Positions 55,306 through 64,000 of a stretch of 64,000 nt of DNA are shown here, piece by piece (position 1 is the stretch's first letter; the number at the start of each line of letters is the position of its first letter). Made by a program: the position numbers and the translations under genes. Under the pieces are notes generated by a model. The model was not told where the DNA came from and did no database searches. It saw only the letters and a list, made by a program, of their open reading frames with translations. Source of the DNA: Gammaproteobacteria bacterium (GTDB taxonomy: Bacteria > Pseudomonadota > Gammaproteobacteria > Steroidobacterales > JABDKV01); assembly GCA_029862165.1 (NCBI GenBank), contig JAOTXU010000001.1:124001-188000 (forward strand), written 5' to 3'.

Positions 55306-55971
55306 ATGTTGATGCCCCCTAAATTGACCCTTTTTGTTATCGTTGTGTCGGTGCTTTTGATGTCCGGCTGCGCTCCGACCGCTGGAGTTGTAGTTGATAA
55401 TGGCGTAACCGAGGTACCGGCGGTCGCCTCTGACGAATCGGCCGCCGAACCCGCACCGGCTCCGGGCGAACACTATCTAATCGGTCCTGGGGACCAACTG
55501 GAGATTTTTGTTTGGCGACACGCCGACGTGTCAGCTGCATTGCCGGTCCGGCCTGACGGTAAAATTTCCACTCCGCTGGTAGAAGACATGCAGGCGGCCG
55601 GCAAGACGCCCTCCGAGCTGGCTCGCGATGTCGAGGCGGTCCTGGCCGAATACATCAAGAGTCCCGTAGTCACAGTCATAGTGACAGGCTTCGTGGGTGA
55701 CTTGAGCGAACAGGTGCGTGTTGTAGGTCAGGCCATGCAACCCCGATCACTGAGTTACAGACAACATCTGACTTTGCTGGACGTCTTGATTGAGGTTGGC
55801 GGGCTGACCGATTTGGCGGCTGGCCGCCGCGCCAAAATCATTCGACGGCAGGGGGCTGAGATGATTGAGATCAATGTGCGGCCAGATATACTGCTGGACA
55901 AGGGCGACCTTCGGGCCAATGTGAAGATGATGCCCGGTGATGTTTTGATCATTCCGGAAGCCCGTTTCTAG
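55306..55971 (+). CDS. XrtA-system exopolysaccharide export lipoprotein (Wza/EpsE type)
   Basis: From the ATG at 55306 this gives 221 residues with lipobox MSGC. The polysaccharide export domain begins with YLIGPGDQLEIFVWRHADVS and VRPDGKISTPLVEDMQAAGK, followed by a SLBB-type domain (VVGQAMQPRSLSYRQHLTLL, VLIEVGGLTDLAAGRRAKII) and ends PGDVLIIPEARF. It is the outer-membrane or periplasmic part of the exporter, short as in the XrtA-linked subfamily. An earlier start at 55261 is possible but would add a non-signal leader. The intergenic region shared with the divergent PrsT paralogue should hold both promoters. Confidence 0.9.
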   Translation: MLMPPKLTLFVIVVSVLLMSGCAPTAGVVVDNGVTEVPAVASDESAAEPAPAPGEHYLIGPGDQLEIFVWRHADVSAALPVRPDGKISTPLVEDMQAAGKTPSELARDVEAVLAEYIKSPVVTVIVTGFVGDLSEQVRVVGQAMQPRSLSYRQHLTLLDVLIEVGGLTDLAAGRRAKIIRRQGAEMIEINVRPDILLDKGDLRANVKMMPGDVLIIPEARF

Positions 55972-56055
55972 CCAACATTCCCTCTTTATGACAAATCTGT
56001 GAACTGGGTCACTCTGGTGCCTCAAGGGAAACGGAGAACATCATGTTTGGGGGTG

Positions 56056-56061
56056 TATAAT
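56056..56061 (+). promoter_or_regulatory. Possible -10 box very close to the chain-length gene
   Basis: TATAAT, a perfect -10 hexamer, lies only 14 bases before the ATG at 56076. A transcript from it would have a leader of about 7-8 bases and no ribosome site. No good -35 is seen 17 bases upstream (GGAGAA). It may be a minor promoter, or chance. Confidence 0.35.
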
Positions 56062-56075
56062 TCAAACACTTAGCG

Positions 56076-57626
56076 ATGCACGACCTCATACAACAAACAT
56101 TTAGTCATGCCCGCGGGATGTGGCGATTCCGGTGGCGGGCGCTCGTGGTGTCATGGCTGGCCTGTGTAATCGGCTGGGCGGTGGTCTACAGCCTGCCAAA
56201 CGTCTACGAGGCGACCACGCGTGTTTTCGTGGACACCGATTCGGTCCTGCGTCCTTTGCTGCGCGGTCTGACTACCGAATCGAATGTCATGAATCAGGTC
56301 AATATGATGACCCGCGCATTGCTCAGCCGACCGCATCTGGAGGAGGTTGCGCGTGAGACAGATCTGGACTTGCGCGCCGACACACCACGTGAGATGGAAG
56401 GTCTGATCGACAAACTCCAAACCAGCATCCAGATTAGGCAGTCCCGCGATCGACTCTACACAATTTCATTCCGCGATCGCGACCCGCGAACGGCGCACGC
56501 TGTCGTACAGACACTGTTGTCTAATTTTGTTGGCGATACACTGCAGGGAAATCGCAGTGACTCACAGGTCGCTATGCGATTCTTAAATGAACAAATTGCT
56601 GAACATGAGCTCCGACTGGTCGATGCGGAAGAGCGCTTGGCGGAGTTCAAGAAAGAGAACGTCGGCGTTATGCCTAACACGACCGGAGATTACTATGCCA
56701 GGTTGCAGGCTTCGACTGCCACGTTGCAAGAACTCGAGGCGCAGCTGGGATTGGCGCAACGCACTCGACTGGAGTTATTGCATCAGCTTGAGACCGAAGA
56801 ACCGGTGCTGCGCGTAGATAGCGTCACCAGCGAGTATGATCTGCGGATCGCGGCAGCGGAAAATAATCTGCGTGATCTGAGTTTGCAGTACACGGACCGC
56901 CATCCGGATGTTATTGCACTCCAAGACACTCTTGAGCGGTTGAAGGAGCAACGTGACGACGCTGTTGCGAGGGGTACGGCAGGTGGAACTACCGACCCGG
57001 CGGATCTCAATCCGGTGTATCAGAGCATGAAGATCGAACTGAATACTACGGAGGTCGAAGTAGCCCAGCTGCGGGCAAAAATCGAGCAGCAGAGGCAAAC
57101 CGTGCTGGGCTTGCAACGGTCGGTCGATACGATACCCGGAGTAGAGGCCGAATTGACAAAACTCAATCGCGACTACGAGGTGACCAAAGCACGCTACGAA
57201 GCATTGCTGGACCGTTTCGAATCAGCACGGTTGACGGAAAATGCGGAGCAGAGCAGTGAGGACGTCAAGTTTAGGGTGATCGATCCGCCCACGATCCCGC
57301 TGGACCCGATCGGACCGAATCGAATTCTATTTCTGTGGGTAGCGTTGGTGTTTGGCTTGGCCGGTGGGGGTCTGTTCGCTTATTCAATGAACCAGATTGA
57401 TCCGGTTTTTGGCGGCCTGGCCAGCCTGGCGCCAAAAACCGGTGTCAGTGTGCTCGGCACAATTAGCGTCATACTGACGCCCGGTCAGAAATTTGCTCGC
57501 CGCCTGCAAATGGGTGTGTTCATGCTGGGTTTGACGTTATTGCTCAGCGCGTTTGTCGCAGCAATAATGCTGCGTGCCCCAGCGGTCTTGCTGGCATCTA
57601 AAATCGTCGCCAGGATATCAGCATGA
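56076..57626 (+). CDS. XrtA-system polysaccharide chain-length determinant (EpsF/Wzz type)
   Basis: A 516-residue inner-membrane protein. A Wzz domain with membrane helix at about 25-45 (LVVSWLACVIGWAVVYSL) leads to a long periplasmic coiled coil (about 170-395) and a second helix at about 412-432, with a third at about 480-507. The start MHDLIQQTFSHARGMWRFRW is typical of the XrtA-linked family (TIGR03007). It controls polymer length and partners the tyrosine autokinase, whose start overlaps its stop (ATGA). No clear ribosome site precedes the ATG. Confidence 0.92.
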   Translation: MHDLIQQTFSHARGMWRFRWRALVVSWLACVIGWAVVYSLPNVYEATTRVFVDTDSVLRPLLRGLTTESNVMNQVNMMTRALLSRPHLEEVARETDLDLRADTPREMEGLIDKLQTSIQIRQSRDRLYTISFRDRDPRTAHAVVQTLLSNFVGDTLQGNRSDSQVAMRFLNEQIAEHELRLVDAEERLAEFKKENVGVMPNTTGDYYARLQASTATLQELEAQLGLAQRTRLELLHQLETEEPVLRVDSVTSEYDLRIAAAENNLRDLSLQYTDRHPDVIALQDTLERLKEQRDDAVARGTAGGTTDPADLNPVYQSMKIELNTTEVEVAQLRAKIEQQRQTVLGLQRSVDTIPGVEAELTKLNRDYEVTKARYEALLDRFESARLTENAEQSSEDVKFRVIDPPTIPLDPIGPNRILFLWVALVFGLAGGGLFAYSMNQIDPVFGGLASLAPKTGVSVLGTISVILTPGQKFARRLQMGVFMLGLTLLLSAFVAAIMLRAPAVLLASKIVARISA

Positions 57627-58474
57627 GCATTGTCGAAAAGGCGGTAGACAAACACCGGAAGTTAGACAAGCTCACACCGATCAAGGATAAACGGGTGATA
57701 AACGACGCCCGCATCGGAGGCGGTCCCCATATCCCAACCGGTGCTGGGCAGGTCGATATCGAACTCAATCACGAGCAATTGGCCAAGGAAGGTCTTACGC
57801 CATACGGCGAGACTGCAGACAAAATAGTCGACGAATTTCGGCGTATTAAACGCCCGTTGTTAAGTGCTGCTTTTGAAGAGCATCAAGAGGGGGCAGAGCG
57901 CGAGAATCTTGTAATGATAGCAAGCGCACTGCCAGCCGAAGGTAAGACATTCACCGCCATGAATCTTGCAATGTGTATCGCGCTGGAGCGTGATCGCACT
58001 GTTCTACTAGTTGACGCCGATGTCGCAAAGCCACACGTCAGTCGCATACTCAACGTGCACAACGAACCTGGCCTGATGGACTTGCTGCAGGATCATACAA
58101 TCGACATCGGCGACGTGCTGCTGCAGACCGACATGCCGTCACTGAAGATTATCCCTGCCGGACAACGCCATCGTCACGCCGCCGAAATGTTATCGAGTCA
58201 GCGGATGGAGGCAATTGCCGAGGAATTGGCGACACGTTATTCCGATCGCATAATTCTTTTTGATACCTCCCCTATCCTGCAAACCAGCGAGGCTCAGTCG
58301 CTTGCAACACTGATGGGGCAGTTGGTACTGGTTGTGCACGCGGGCCAGACGCCACAACGCGCAGTAAACAGGACTTTGGAATTATTAGGAGACAGGAAAA
58401 TCGATATCGTTCTGAATAAGTGCCGTGCGCCTGCCAGTTCGCCATACTATGGGGGCTATTATGGGCAGAATTAG
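57623..58474 (+). CDS. XrtA-associated tyrosine autokinase (BY-kinase)
   Basis: A 283-residue cytoplasmic kinase of the bacterial tyrosine kinase family. Walker A is ALPAEGKTFTAMNLA (about 100-114), Walker A' LLVDADVAKPHVSR, and Walker B IILFDTSPIL. The C-terminus SPYYGGYYGQN is the tyrosine cluster that is autophosphorylated in such kinases. It acts on the chain-length protein encoded just upstream, by which it is translationally coupled. An extended N-terminal segment of about 90 residues precedes the P-loop domain, as in TIGR03018 members. Confidence 0.93.
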   Translation: MSIVEKAVDKHRKLDKLTPIKDKRVINDARIGGGPHIPTGAGQVDIELNHEQLAKEGLTPYGETADKIVDEFRRIKRPLLSAAFEEHQEGAERENLVMIASALPAEGKTFTAMNLAMCIALERDRTVLLVDADVAKPHVSRILNVHNEPGLMDLLQDHTIDIGDVLLQTDMPSLKIIPAGQRHRHAAEMLSSQRMEAIAEELATRYSDRIILFDTSPILQTSEAQSLATLMGQLVLVVHAGQTPQRAVNRTLELLGDRKIDIVLNKCRAPASSPYYGGYYGQN

Positions 58475-59858
58475 AGGCATTGCGTTTGTCACCGGCATCC
58501 TGTGCTGTTCTACAGTCTTAGCTGTGGAATGGGAGGTCGAGCCTTCGATTATCGTGGCAGAAACCTACACCGACAATTTGGAACTGGATACGGACGCCCT
58601 GAAAGATGATGAGTTCGTCACCGAGATAAAACCGGAACTGAAATTAACCGCAGTCGGCAAGCGATTCGATATCGAATTTGACTATCGCTTGCAGGGACTG
58701 ATTTTTTCCAGACGTGATGACCTGGATGAAGTTCTAAACTACTCTCGCACCCGAGGCACAGCGCAACTGATCGGAGATTCTGTGTTTATAGATTTTTCAG
58801 GATCTCTCGGGCAGCAAATTGTCAATCCAGAGGGTCGTATTGGTATTAGCGGTATTACGCCGGGTCAAAATCGGAACGAAGTCGGTTACTTCCGTGTCAA
58901 TCCATACTTTCAGCGGCAGCTTGGCAGGAACAGCAACATTGTAGTCGGCTATCAATACGGATTGGTGGAGTACGACGACGTATCATTGGTCGACAGCGAG
59001 AGCAATGGTCTGAGTGCGAGCATTTCCGGAACGCCACCGAGCTCGTCCTGGTCCTGGCGCATTGATGCCGACAGTTCGCGCATAGACTACGATTCTGGAG
59101 CCAGAGTTGATTTGCAGCGAATCGGTGGCGAGTTTTCGTGGTCGTTAGGCAAAACAGCGATATTCGTCGGTGGTGGAGACGAAGACAACGAATTCAATCA
59201 AATCCTTGGTGCCAGCAAAATTGACGGGGCTTTTTGGAACGTTGGCTTGCGCGGTGATTTGGATCGTCTGACGACCTTTAGTATTTCTGTCGGCGAACAG
59301 CATTTTGGGGATTCATATAGCTTCAGCCTGAAGCGTGCAGCGGGCCTGCTGCAAACAGATATTTCCTATCTGGAAGAAACGACGACCATTGGACAACAGC
59401 AGCAAGGCTATGAGGCGCTGTTCAAGTTTTTGAGCAATATTACCGGTGTCGAGTTACCTACGCCCGGCGCCGAAGTGTACGTACGCAAGCGCTTATCAAC
59501 GGTAGCAACACTCGAGCTGGCGCGCAGCCGATATCGCTTCAACGCCTATTCTGAAGATCGTGATTATCTAACGACAGCGCTCGGAGATTCGGATGGCATC
59601 TTTGGTGTGGCGTTATCATGGACCTGGACGGCGCTGCCTCGGACTGAGTTTAGTGTTGATGCCGGCTGGCAACGATTTGATCTTCGATCCGGCTCAAACG
59701 ACCCCGAAGATGTGCGCCTGCAGTTTCGTCTGCAACGGGAAATCAAGAACGGCTTCTTTGTTAACGCGCGTGTGTGGCAGAACAGCCGATTTTCGACCGC
59801 CGAGTCGCAGGAATATACCGAGAATACTATTAGTGTCGGCGTAGGCAAAAGGTTCTGA
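58461..59858 (+). CDS. PEP-CTERM system-associated outer-membrane beta-barrel protein (TIGR03016 type)
   Basis: From the ATG at 58461 (overlapping the kinase gene by 14 bp) this gives 465 residues with a signal peptide ending VLA. The mature part EWEVEPSIIVAETYTDNLEL is a family hallmark, followed by many amphipathic strands with aromatic ends and a final strand closing on Phe (SVGVGKRF), as expected for an outer-membrane barrel. It is probably the secretion pore or an anchor of the exopolysaccharide system. The 5' extension of the open frame lies inside the kinase gene. Confidence 0.9.
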   Translation: MGRIRGIAFVTGILCCSTVLAVEWEVEPSIIVAETYTDNLELDTDALKDDEFVTEIKPELKLTAVGKRFDIEFDYRLQGLIFSRRDDLDEVLNYSRTRGTAQLIGDSVFIDFSGSLGQQIVNPEGRIGISGITPGQNRNEVGYFRVNPYFQRQLGRNSNIVVGYQYGLVEYDDVSLVDSESNGLSASISGTPPSSSWSWRIDADSSRIDYDSGARVDLQRIGGEFSWSLGKTAIFVGGGDEDNEFNQILGASKIDGAFWNVGLRGDLDRLTTFSISVGEQHFGDSYSFSLKRAAGLLQTDISYLEETTTIGQQQQGYEALFKFLSNITGVELPTPGAEVYVRKRLSTVATLELARSRYRFNAYSEDRDYLTTALGDSDGIFGVALSWTWTALPRTEFSVDAGWQRFDLRSGSNDPEDVRLQFRLQREIKNGFFVNARVWQNSRFSTAESQEYTENTISVGVGKRF

Positions 59859-59859
59859 A

Positions 59860-60810
59860 ATGTATTTGGAAGCTTATAAATTCAGTGCGAGACCCTTTCA
59901 ACTTACACCGGATCTGCGATTTCTGTTTCCGAGTCGTAGTCATAAGCGTGCCCTAAGTTATCTGCGTTTTGGCCTGGAACAGGCCGAAGGCTTCGTTGTC
60001 ATTACGGGCCACATCGGTACCGGTAAGACGATGCTGATTCAAACCTTATTGGCCGAGATGGCGGATCAGGAAATGGCTACGGCACGAATCGCGGCTGCAA
60101 ATCTGAATGAGGACAATGTTCTGTCTGCGGTTGCGGCAGCACTCAATCTCCCCTACGAGGGCAAGAGCAAGGTCTCCATAATGACAAATCTGGAGAAGTC
60201 ATTGCGTCATGCGCATGATCGGGTATCCGGCGTAATGTTGATTGTGGATGAGGCACAGACTCTATCACCCGAAGCGCTGGAAGAGTTGCGCATACTGTCA
60301 AACCTTGATACACGGGGTCGCGCGCTGATGCAGATCTTTCTGGTCGGGCAATCAGAACTGCGTGTTACGTTGCAGGCCAGGCGCATGGAGCAGTTGAGGC
60401 AGCGTATTGTCGCCTCCTATCACCTCGAGCCGTTGTCACCGGAAGAGACCAAGCGCTATATCGGTTTTAGATTGGTTGCCGTTGGCTGGAACGGCGATCC
60501 GTCTTTTTCTTCCGAAGTCTACGAGTACATCTATGAAGCGAGCGGTGGGATACCCCGCAAAGTCAATATTGTCATGGATCGCCTGTTATTGTTCGGCTAC
60601 CTGGAAGAAATACGCGATTTTGATGTCGAACACATTGAAGAAGTCATTAGAGAGATGAGTCAGGAAATGTCAGGCGATCTGGTGACGCCCGCACCAGAGA
60701 CAGCTGTTGAGACGGAAGGACAGCCACGCAGCAAATCAGAGCTTGAAGAACGGCTGCGCGTACTGGAATCCAAGTTGGAAGACCTCGTCGGTGCCGCTGG
60801 TACCGGTTGA
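59860..60810 (+). CDS. XrtA-associated AAA ATPase (ExeA-like)
   Basis: A 316-residue ATPase starting one base after the barrel gene's stop codon. The opening MYLEAYKFSARPFQLTPDLR is typical of ExeA/GspA-like ATPases of the general secretion AAA family. Walker A is GHIGTGKT (about 50-57), Walker B MLIVDEAQTLSPEALEELR (about 127), and sensor-type RQRIVASYHLEPLSPEE follows. The C-terminal 50 residues are a charged coiled coil. It may power or control export or assembly of the polymer; its exact role in XrtA loci is not known. Confidence 0.92.
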   Translation: MYLEAYKFSARPFQLTPDLRFLFPSRSHKRALSYLRFGLEQAEGFVVITGHIGTGKTMLIQTLLAEMADQEMATARIAAANLNEDNVLSAVAAALNLPYEGKSKVSIMTNLEKSLRHAHDRVSGVMLIVDEAQTLSPEALEELRILSNLDTRGRALMQIFLVGQSELRVTLQARRMEQLRQRIVASYHLEPLSPEETKRYIGFRLVAVGWNGDPSFSSEVYEYIYEASGGIPRKVNIVMDRLLLFGYLEEIRDFDVEHIEEVIREMSQEMSGDLVTPAPETAVETEGQPRSKSELEERLRVLESKLEDLVGAAGTG

Positions 60811-60834
60811 GATTACATTTGGGTATTGTCTGCG

Positions 60835-61743
60835 ATGCCGGCACCGGACCCCATTCCCTCGCACGAGCGTTTTAGCTCATCCGCACCCGTCAACGCCATG
60901 ACGGTGGACGTAGAGGACTATTTTCAAGTTTCCGCATTCGAAGAGCAGGTCGGTCCTGAGCGTTGGCAAGAATGGCCACTGCGAGTATCGCAAAATACCA
61001 ATCGCCTGTTACAGTTATTCGCCGAGTACGATACTAAAGCCACATTTTTTATGTTGGGCTGGGTAGCGGAAAAAGAACCGCAACTCGTGCGCAGAATTGT
61101 CGATGCGGGTCACGAACTGGCCAGTCATGGGTGGTCGCATCGTCGTGTCACAAGTCAGAATAGTGAGGAGTTCAGGGCAGATGTCAGACGGACACGCCGA
61201 TTGCTGGAGGATATTTCCGGTTCTGTCGTGCGTGGATATCGTGCCGCTAGCTATTCAGTCTCAATTGACACACTTTGGGCACTACAGGTCCTGGCGGAAG
61301 AAGGTTATCGCTACTCGTCCAGTATCTGTCCAATTCGTCATGATCATTATGGAATTCCGGGATTTCCGAGGTTCGCTTTTCGACTTGCTGAGGACGGCAT
61401 ATTGGAGGTGCCGGTTACCACGATTGCTATTGGGCAGAAAAATATACCCTGTGGTGGTGGTGGCTGGTTCAGGCTGGCACCTTATTGTTTTTCCAGGTGG
61501 GCATTGCGTCGGATCAATCGTGTCGAACACCAGCCCGCCGTCTTCTATTTGCACCCCTGGGAGATCGACACTGATCAGCCAAGGGTGCCCGGTATCTCAG
61601 CACGTGCACGGTTCCGCCATTACCTGAACCTGCGACATACCGAATCGAGGCTCAAGTCTTTGTTGCAGGATTTCGACTGGGACAGAATGGATAACATATT
61701 TGCCAAAACTAGTGATGAGTCCGGTGACCTCCGCCGTGCTTGA
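60835..61743 (+). CDS. XrtA-system polysaccharide deacetylase
   Basis: A 302-residue NodB-homology deacetylase (TIGR03006 type) from the ATG at 60835; a TTG at 60826 is an alternative. The first motif is AMTVDVEDYFQV with the catalytic Asp pair, the second HELASHGWSHRRV gives the metal-binding His residues, the third RGYRAASYSVS, and the end has YLHPWEID. It would remove N-acetyl groups from the exopolysaccharide. No signal peptide is seen, so it may act on a lipid-linked intermediate or leave by another route. Downstream, the FemAB-like gene overlaps its end. Confidence 0.93.
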   Translation: MPAPDPIPSHERFSSSAPVNAMTVDVEDYFQVSAFEEQVGPERWQEWPLRVSQNTNRLLQLFAEYDTKATFFMLGWVAEKEPQLVRRIVDAGHELASHGWSHRRVTSQNSEEFRADVRRTRRLLEDISGSVVRGYRAASYSVSIDTLWALQVLAEEGYRYSSSICPIRHDHYGIPGFPRFAFRLAEDGILEVPVTTIAIGQKNIPCGGGGWFRLAPYCFSRWALRRINRVEHQPAVFYLHPWEIDTDQPRVPGISARARFRHYLNLRHTESRLKSLLQDFDWDRMDNIFAKTSDESGDLRRA

Positions 61744-62791
61744 GTCGCCGTCAGCCGGAGTGGCTGCGGTGACCGTGAGAGTCTGTGACGACACAGATGA
61801 ACTGGCGTGGGAGCGTTTTGTCGTCAATAGCGCTCAAGCCAGTTTTTTCCATCGTTATGGCTGGAGGCGCGTTATCACTCGTGCGTTTGGTCATCGTGCT
61901 CATTACCTGATCGCCGAACGCGGCGGTACGATTTGTGGTGTGCTACCGCTGTTTCATGTTCGCAGTCTGTTATTCGGCAAGGCACTCATCTCGGTTCCCT
62001 TTTGCGTATACGGTGGTGTTGCCAGCGCGGATCCGGAAGCGGTGACCCATCTGATCGACCGGGCGATGCAGCTGGCCGGCGATCTTTCAGTTGATTATCT
62101 GGAGCTACGCAACGAGACGCCCCAAAACCCATGCTGGCCGACAAAAGATTTGTATGTCACGTTCAAGAAAGAAATTTCCAGCGTTGACGAAGAAAATCTT
62201 AGTGCGGTTCCACGCAAACAACGCGCGATGATTCGCAAAGGAATCAAGGCCGGCCTTGACTGCCACGTCGACGACGATATCGACGTGTTGTACGACATGT
62301 ACTCGCAAAGTGTCCGCAATCTTGGGACGCCGGTCTTTTCCAAACGGTACCTGGAGCTCCTGAAAGCGGAGTTCGGCGATGATTGTGAAGTCACCATTGT
62401 CAGCAGCGATTCGAGGCCGGTTGCAGGCGTGATGAGTTTCTACTTCCGCGACCACGTGCTCCCTTACTATGGCGGTGGTACGAGCGAGGCGCGTGTGCTT
62501 TGTGCCAATGATTTTCTGTATTGGCAGGTAATGTGTCAGGCGGCGCAACGCAGCGTGCGGGTTTTCGACTATGGCCGCAGCAAAGTGGACACGGGCTCCT
62601 ATCGATTCAAAAAACACTGGGGTTTCAGTCCAGAGCCGCTGTATTACGAATACGGCCTTGTGCGTGCGACGGCCATGCCGAATCTAAGTCCGACTAACCC
62701 CAAGTACCGTCTGTTCATCAATCTTTGGAAACGGATGCCGTTGCCACTGTCTCGACTGATCGGGCCATTTATTTCGCGCAACCTCGGATGA
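61715..62791 (+). CDS. FemAB-like acyltransferase of XrtA locus (TIGR03019 type)
   Basis: A 358-residue protein of the FemAB/GNAT superfamily. N-terminal ASFFHRYGWRRVITRAFGHR and C-terminal FDYGRSKVDTGSYRFKKHWG are typical of the PEP-CTERM-linked FemAB family. Such proteins transfer aminoacyl or acyl groups; here the target may be the exopolysaccharide or its lipid-linked precursor, but substrate is unknown. The ATG at 61715 is inside the deacetylase gene (29-base overlap), so expression is coupled. It in turn overlaps the next gene (ATGA). Confidence 0.9.
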   Translation: MSPVTSAVLESPSAGVAAVTVRVCDDTDELAWERFVVNSAQASFFHRYGWRRVITRAFGHRAHYLIAERGGTICGVLPLFHVRSLLFGKALISVPFCVYGGVASADPEAVTHLIDRAMQLAGDLSVDYLELRNETPQNPCWPTKDLYVTFKKEISSVDEENLSAVPRKQRAMIRKGIKAGLDCHVDDDIDVLYDMYSQSVRNLGTPVFSKRYLELLKAEFGDDCEVTIVSSDSRPVAGVMSFYFRDHVLPYYGGGTSEARVLCANDFLYWQVMCQAAQRSVRVFDYGRSKVDTGSYRFKKHWGFSPEPLYYEYGLVRATAMPNLSPTNPKYRLFINLWKRMPLPLSRLIGPFISRNLG

Positions 62792-63999
62792 GTGACGTAC
62801 TACTGCTCACGCATCGAATCCCGTGGCCGCCAAACAAGGGCGATAAGATTCGTTCCTATCATATTTTTCGTCACCTGGCTGAACAGTACCGGTTGCACCT
62901 AGGCACTTTTATTGACTCGGCCGATGATTGGCGCCACTTGCCTGAGCTTGAGAAACGATGTGAAAGTATTTGCGTCAGACCGGCCGGGTATCTACGCACC
63001 GTTTTACGCGGTCTACAGGCAATAGCCACTGGCCGCTCGGTAACCATGTCTTATTATGGCGATCGCAAGTTGTCCAGATGGGTATCCGATCTAAACCAGC
63101 GCTGCCGTGTTGGCTCGGTTCTCGTATTTTCCACTGGGATGGCGCCATATGTTGCCGCGTTACCACAGTCTGCGCGTACGGTGTTGGACATGGTGGATGT
63201 CGATTCCGAAAAATGGCGGGAATATACAAGGTTGAACGTCTGGCCACGAAGTTGGTTATACGACCGAGAGGCGCGCTTGCTCAGCGAGGCAGAAACCGCT
63301 CAAATCTCAAACTTCGATTACACATTGTTGATTTCGGAAGATGAGGCCGAATTGTTGCGAAAACGAAGTGGCAATCAGAGTCAAAAGATCCAGGTCATGC
63401 CAAATGGTGTCGACAGCGATTATTTTTCGACGCGGGCCGAATATAGCAATCCCTATTCGAATGACACGACAGTGATCGTTTTTACTGGGGCGATGGACTA
63501 TTGGGCTAACATGGAGGGTGTAACTTGGTTTGCCCGCTCAGTCCTGCCGATGATCCGGAAACAGGTCGCCAAAGCACAGTTTTTCATAGTGGGGTCAAAT
63601 CCCGGCTCTGACGTGCGTGCCCTGGCTGAGTTACCGGGCGTAGTCGTAACCGGGCGAGTTCCCGATGTGCGCCCTTATCTTGCGCACGCGCACATCACGG
63701 TGGCGCCCCTGCGTGTAGCCCGTGGATTGCAGAACAAGGTGCTGGAGGCGATGGCAATGGACAAGCCGGTCGTGGCAACCAGCGCGGCTATGCGTGGAAT
63801 CGATTATCGAGGACCGGGCATCGGTATTGCCGACACACCTGAGCAGTTTGCCGATTTGGTTCTGCGCCAGCTGACTGCGACAGTGGTCCTTGCCAATCGC
63901 GACCATGTTGTAGACCATTTTTCATGGCACGCCGCACTGACCCACCTGGATCGCGTTCTGGCGGGCGAAAAGGACACTGCAGAGGTAGCGCGTGTCTGA
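62788..63999 (+). CDS. XrtA-system family 4 glycosyltransferase (TIGR03087 type)
   Basis: A 403-residue glycosyltransferase whose opening VLLLTHRIPWPPNKGDKIRS is diagnostic of the PEP-CTERM/XrtA-linked family. The middle part has LDMVDVDSEKWREY and the donor domain contains VIVFTGAMDYWANMEGVTWF, FIVGSNPGSDVRALAEL, VVVTGRVPDVRPYLAHA and GLQNKVLEAMAMDKPVVAT. It would add a sugar to the repeat unit. The stop is two bases before the end of the window; in other XrtA loci the exosortase gene usually follows here. Confidence 0.92.
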   Translation: MSDVLLLTHRIPWPPNKGDKIRSYHIFRHLAEQYRLHLGTFIDSADDWRHLPELEKRCESICVRPAGYLRTVLRGLQAIATGRSVTMSYYGDRKLSRWVSDLNQRCRVGSVLVFSTGMAPYVAALPQSARTVLDMVDVDSEKWREYTRLNVWPRSWLYDREARLLSEAETAQISNFDYTLLISEDEAELLRKRSGNQSQKIQVMPNGVDSDYFSTRAEYSNPYSNDTTVIVFTGAMDYWANMEGVTWFARSVLPMIRKQVAKAQFFIVGSNPGSDVRALAELPGVVVTGRVPDVRPYLAHAHITVAPLRVARGLQNKVLEAMAMDKPVVATSAAMRGIDYRGPGIGIADTPEQFADLVLRQLTATVVLANRDHVVDHFSWHAALTHLDRVLAGEKDTAEVARV

Positions 64000-64000
64000 G

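Overview
The window reads as chromosomal DNA of a gammaproteobacterium with a medium-to-high GC content. The phosphomannomutase is close to enterobacterial CpsG/ManB. Two polysaccharide loci, a PiT phosphate transporter with its DUF47 partner, gltX, and an exosortase A (XrtA) type exopolysaccharide locus fit a free-living, biofilm- or floc-forming organism. Genus cannot be fixed from sequence alone. Genes are dense, mostly on the + strand, with many 1-8 bp start/stop overlaps.

Layout. (1) 1-4.2 kb: end of a nucleotide-sugar/polysaccharide locus (cupin end of mannose-1-P guanylyltransferase, phosphomannomutase, initiating glycosyl-phosphate transferase, UDP-glucuronate decarboxylase). (2) 4.2-6.6 kb: tRNA-Val(CAC), gltX, then a tRNA-Ala(GGC)-tRNA-Glu(TTC) operon followed by two 245-bp tandem repeats, each beginning with the 3' end of tRNA-Glu. 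(3) 6.6-15.1 kb: K+ channel, HDOD protein, DUF47 regulator plus PiT transporter, a decayed pstB remnant, M48 metalloprotease lipoprotein, TPR/TonB-like protein, two lipoproteins. (4) 15.4-30.6 kb: an unusual envelope/phospho-signalling cluster: two lipoproteins, a Ser/Thr kinase-TPR protein, a PEGA/SUMF1-like protein, a 57-aa exported protein, a MotA/TolQ/ExbB-like channel subunit, an Hsp70-like/FHA protein, two von Willebrand A (vWA) proteins, then (after an inverted glycosyltransferase) a second kinase with four zinc ribbons and a PP2C phosphatase. (5) 30.7-37.2 kb: a complete peptide-type ABC importer and a beta-hydroxyacid dehydrogenase. (6) 37.4-45.1 kb: a cNMP-fold protein, a giant coiled-coil protein with 49-residue repeats, a Wzi-like capsule protein, a PEP-CTERM-like protein with its own sigma-54 promoter, a CDF metal transporter and a secreted protein. 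(7) 45.2-64 kb: the XrtA/PEP-CTERM exopolysaccharide locus: initiating sugar transferase, PrsK/PrsR two-component system, PrsT and an inverted PrsT paralogue, export lipoprotein, chain-length protein, tyrosine autokinase, outer-membrane protein, ATPase, deacetylase, FemAB-like protein and a glycosyltransferase. The window ends where xrtA is usually found.

The best candidate for an undescribed system is region 4. Both vWA proteins begin with a membrane segment led by a Ser-Phe-Leu-Asp motif that resembles the proton-carrying Asp segment of ExbD/TolR/MotB, and a MotA/TolQ/ExbB-family subunit lies just upstream. I infer a proton-driven stator complex whose periplasmic part is a vWA domain on a coiled-coil stalk, under control of kinase, FHA and PP2C proteins as in T6SS post-translational control but without any T6SS structural genes. 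A second link is visible between regions 6 and 7: the sigma-54 promoter of the PEP-CTERM-like gene is a natural target for the sigma-54 activator PrsR encoded about 6 kb downstream.
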